A stretch of 6,826 nucleotides of DNA, from positions 1 through 6,826 of the forward strand of contig CALGHC010000875.1 of NCBI GenBank assembly GCA_937915965.1, read 5' to 3'. Below, one piece after another: positions 6,103 to 6,826 of the stretch. The notes under the pieces were generated by a model. That model searched no databases and was not told where the DNA came from. It worked only from the letters and a program-made list of their open reading frames with translations. Source of the DNA: an uncultured Myxococcales bacterium. GTDB taxonomy: Bacteria; Myxococcota_A; UBA9042. Position 1 is the stretch's first letter, and each line of letters begins with the position of its first letter. Position numbers and translations under genes: made by a program.

Positions 6103-6799
6103 CGTCGTCGACCTGAACGAGGCCGGCGTGGCTGGAAAGGCCGGCGACCAACGCTTCGTCGAGCGGGTGTTTACCGCCGAAGAGCGGGCCTGGATCGCGG
6201 ATGGCGCCGATCCGGACCTGGCGCTGTGGCGGCTGTGGTCAGCCAAGGAAGCGGCATACAAAGCGGCATACAAAGCGGCCGGCAAGACGGTAGCCGACCT
6301 GGTCTTCGCCCATCGGAGCTTTGAGGTAGACGCGAACGATGGCGTGGTGCGCTACGGAGACCAGGTCTTCTCGGTCGCGTGGCACCACGGCCCCGGCTGG
6401 CTGCACTGCCTCGCCCTGGAGACGACAGCCGACGCGACGGCCGATCACGCCATCTGGGAGGTCGCAGCGCTGATGCCGGGACCGCAATCCAGCAACGTCG
6501 AGGCAGCGGCGACGGCTGCCCGGACGCAATCGGTGGCGCCCGCGCAGCCGTCTGCGAGGCCGTCCGCGACACGATCGACGACACCGTCGACGACGCCATC
6601 GGCGCAGGTCCGGGCGTTGGCGTGCCGCATGTTGGCGCGCGCCGGCTGGGCCGACGCGGCCATCGTCCGGCCACTTGGGACCACCGCCGCGAGGCCCGGC
6701 CCGCCCGAGGCCCACATCGGCGGTGAACGGCTGGAGGGCGTCGAGGTCAGCCTGTCCCACGATGGCCAATGGGTCGCGGCGGCGCTCGCCTGGCCCTGA
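6074..6799 (+). CDS. 4'-phosphopantetheinyl transferase superfamily protein (AcpS/Sfp-like, with insertion)
   Basis: Transfers phosphopantetheine from CoA to the serine of a carrier protein, most simply the ACP encoded upstream. The 241-residue product starts with LGNDVVDL (7-14, metal-binding Asp10/Asp13 region), followed by VFTAEERAW (32-40) and the catalytic WSAKEAAYK (55-63; Lys58, Glu59). The C terminus has VEVSLSHDGQWVAAALAW (223-240), the usual end strand. Between these lies a degenerate linker rich in Ala, Pro, Ser and Thr (about 137-177), so it is longer than the 120-130 residues of AcpS and close to Sfp length, though with AcpS-like motif order. The AYKAAYKAAG after KEA comes from a 12-base tandem duplication. 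The start is TTG, supported by GAGGAGG and by the need to include LGND, which gives a 29-base overlap with the acyltransferase. Superfamily secure; partner inferred. Confidence 0.88.
   Translation: MPRTARLGNDVVDLNEAGVAGKAGDQRFVERVFTAEERAWIADGADPDLALWRLWSAKEAAYKAAYKAAGKTVADLVFAHRSFEVDANDGVVRYGDQVFSVAWHHGPGWLHCLALETTADATADHAIWEVAALMPGPQSSNVEAAATAARTQSVAPAQPSARPSATRSTTPSTTPSAQVRALACRMLARAGWADAAIVRPLGTTAARPGPPEAHIGGERLEGVEVSLSHDGQWVAAALAWP
6251..6279 (+). repeat. 12-base in-frame tandem repeat in the PPTase active-site region
   Basis: GCGGCATACAAA occurs exactly twice (6251-6262 and 6263-6274), followed by a partial third copy GCGGC (6275-6279). It encodes AAYK-AAYK-AA directly after Lys58-Glu59. 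Two identical copies, with no silent differences, suggest a recent slippage duplication adding four residues. Confidence 0.9.
6575..6598 (+). repeat. Imperfect 12-base tandem repeat in the PPTase linker
   Basis: TCGACGACACCG (6575-6586) is followed by TCGACGACGCCA (6587-6598), two mismatches apart. Both encode Ser-Thr-Thr-Pro in frame, at residues 168-175 of the PPTase, inside its low-complexity linker. Confidence 0.75.
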
Positions 6800-6826
6800 T
6801 CGGTGGACCCGACCGCGTCAGTCGTC

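Noticed and set aside
6251..6598. CRISPR-like or mobile-element repeat
   Set aside because: The repeats are 12-base, in-frame tandem units within a coding sequence, with no spacers, inverted ends or transposase.
2..6799. Ladderane or polyunsaturated fatty acid synthase
   Set aside because: No radical SAM or desaturase-like genes, and no large multidomain PKS-like proteins with tandem ACPs, occur in the window. A relationship through genes outside the window cannot be excluded.
6800..6826. Terminator or next gene after the PPTase
   Set aside because: Only 27 bases remain; no hairpin with a T-run and no start with a ribosome site is visible.

Overview
The window holds one dense, plus-strand-only operon of nine genes. 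Together they encode almost a complete dissociated (type II) fatty acid synthase, with its own acyl carrier protein, an acyltransferase that could unload the product, and a phosphopantetheinyl transferase that could activate the carrier. The DNA is very GC-rich with strongly G/C-ending codons. All nine genes end in TGA. The style (high GC, ATGA-coupled genes, FabA- and PlsC-type enzymes) suggests a high-GC Gram-negative bacterium. My best guess is Myxococcota (delta-proteobacterial type), but this is an impression, since no taxonomic marker such as rRNA is present.

Layout, left to right: an enoyl-reductase-like SDR whose 5' end is cut off by the window edge (2-928); a FabH-like ketosynthase III (925-1917); a FabA-like dehydratase/isomerase (1914-2504); a FabG-like ketoreductase (2501-3238); a FabZ-like dehydratase (3228-3731); a FabB/F-like elongating ketosynthase (3728-5002); a 54-base gap, the only non-coding space inside the operon; an acyl carrier protein (5057-5302); a PlsC-like acyltransferase (5299-6102); and an unusual 4'-phosphopantetheinyl transferase (6074-6799). 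The last 27 bases hold nothing recognisable. Five junctions are 4-base ATGA/GTGA overlaps and two are longer overlaps (11 and 29 bases), so translation is probably coupled throughout.

Proposed working model: the phosphopantetheinyl transferase loads the arm onto the ACP; the FabH-like enzyme primes a chain; the FabB/F-like enzyme extends it; FabG reduces the ketone; FabA and/or FabZ dehydrate; the SDR reductase saturates the enoyl bond; and the PlsC-like enzyme transfers the acyl chain to a glycerolipid or other acceptor. No malonyl-CoA:ACP transacylase or thioesterase is seen, so malonyl-ACP supply is probably shared with primary metabolism. Several parts depart from housekeeping versions: the ACP has Asn-Ser-Ala instead of Asp-Ser-Leu, the ketosynthase has His-Leu-Thr-Ala-Thr instead of His-Gly-Thr-Ser-Thr, the reductase carries an insertion of about 50 residues, and the PPTase has a low-complexity insertion and a 12-base tandem duplication next to its catalytic motif. 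This looks like a specialised, secondary fatty-acid pathway making a particular lipid acyl chain rather than the cell's main synthase. The product cannot be read from the sequence.
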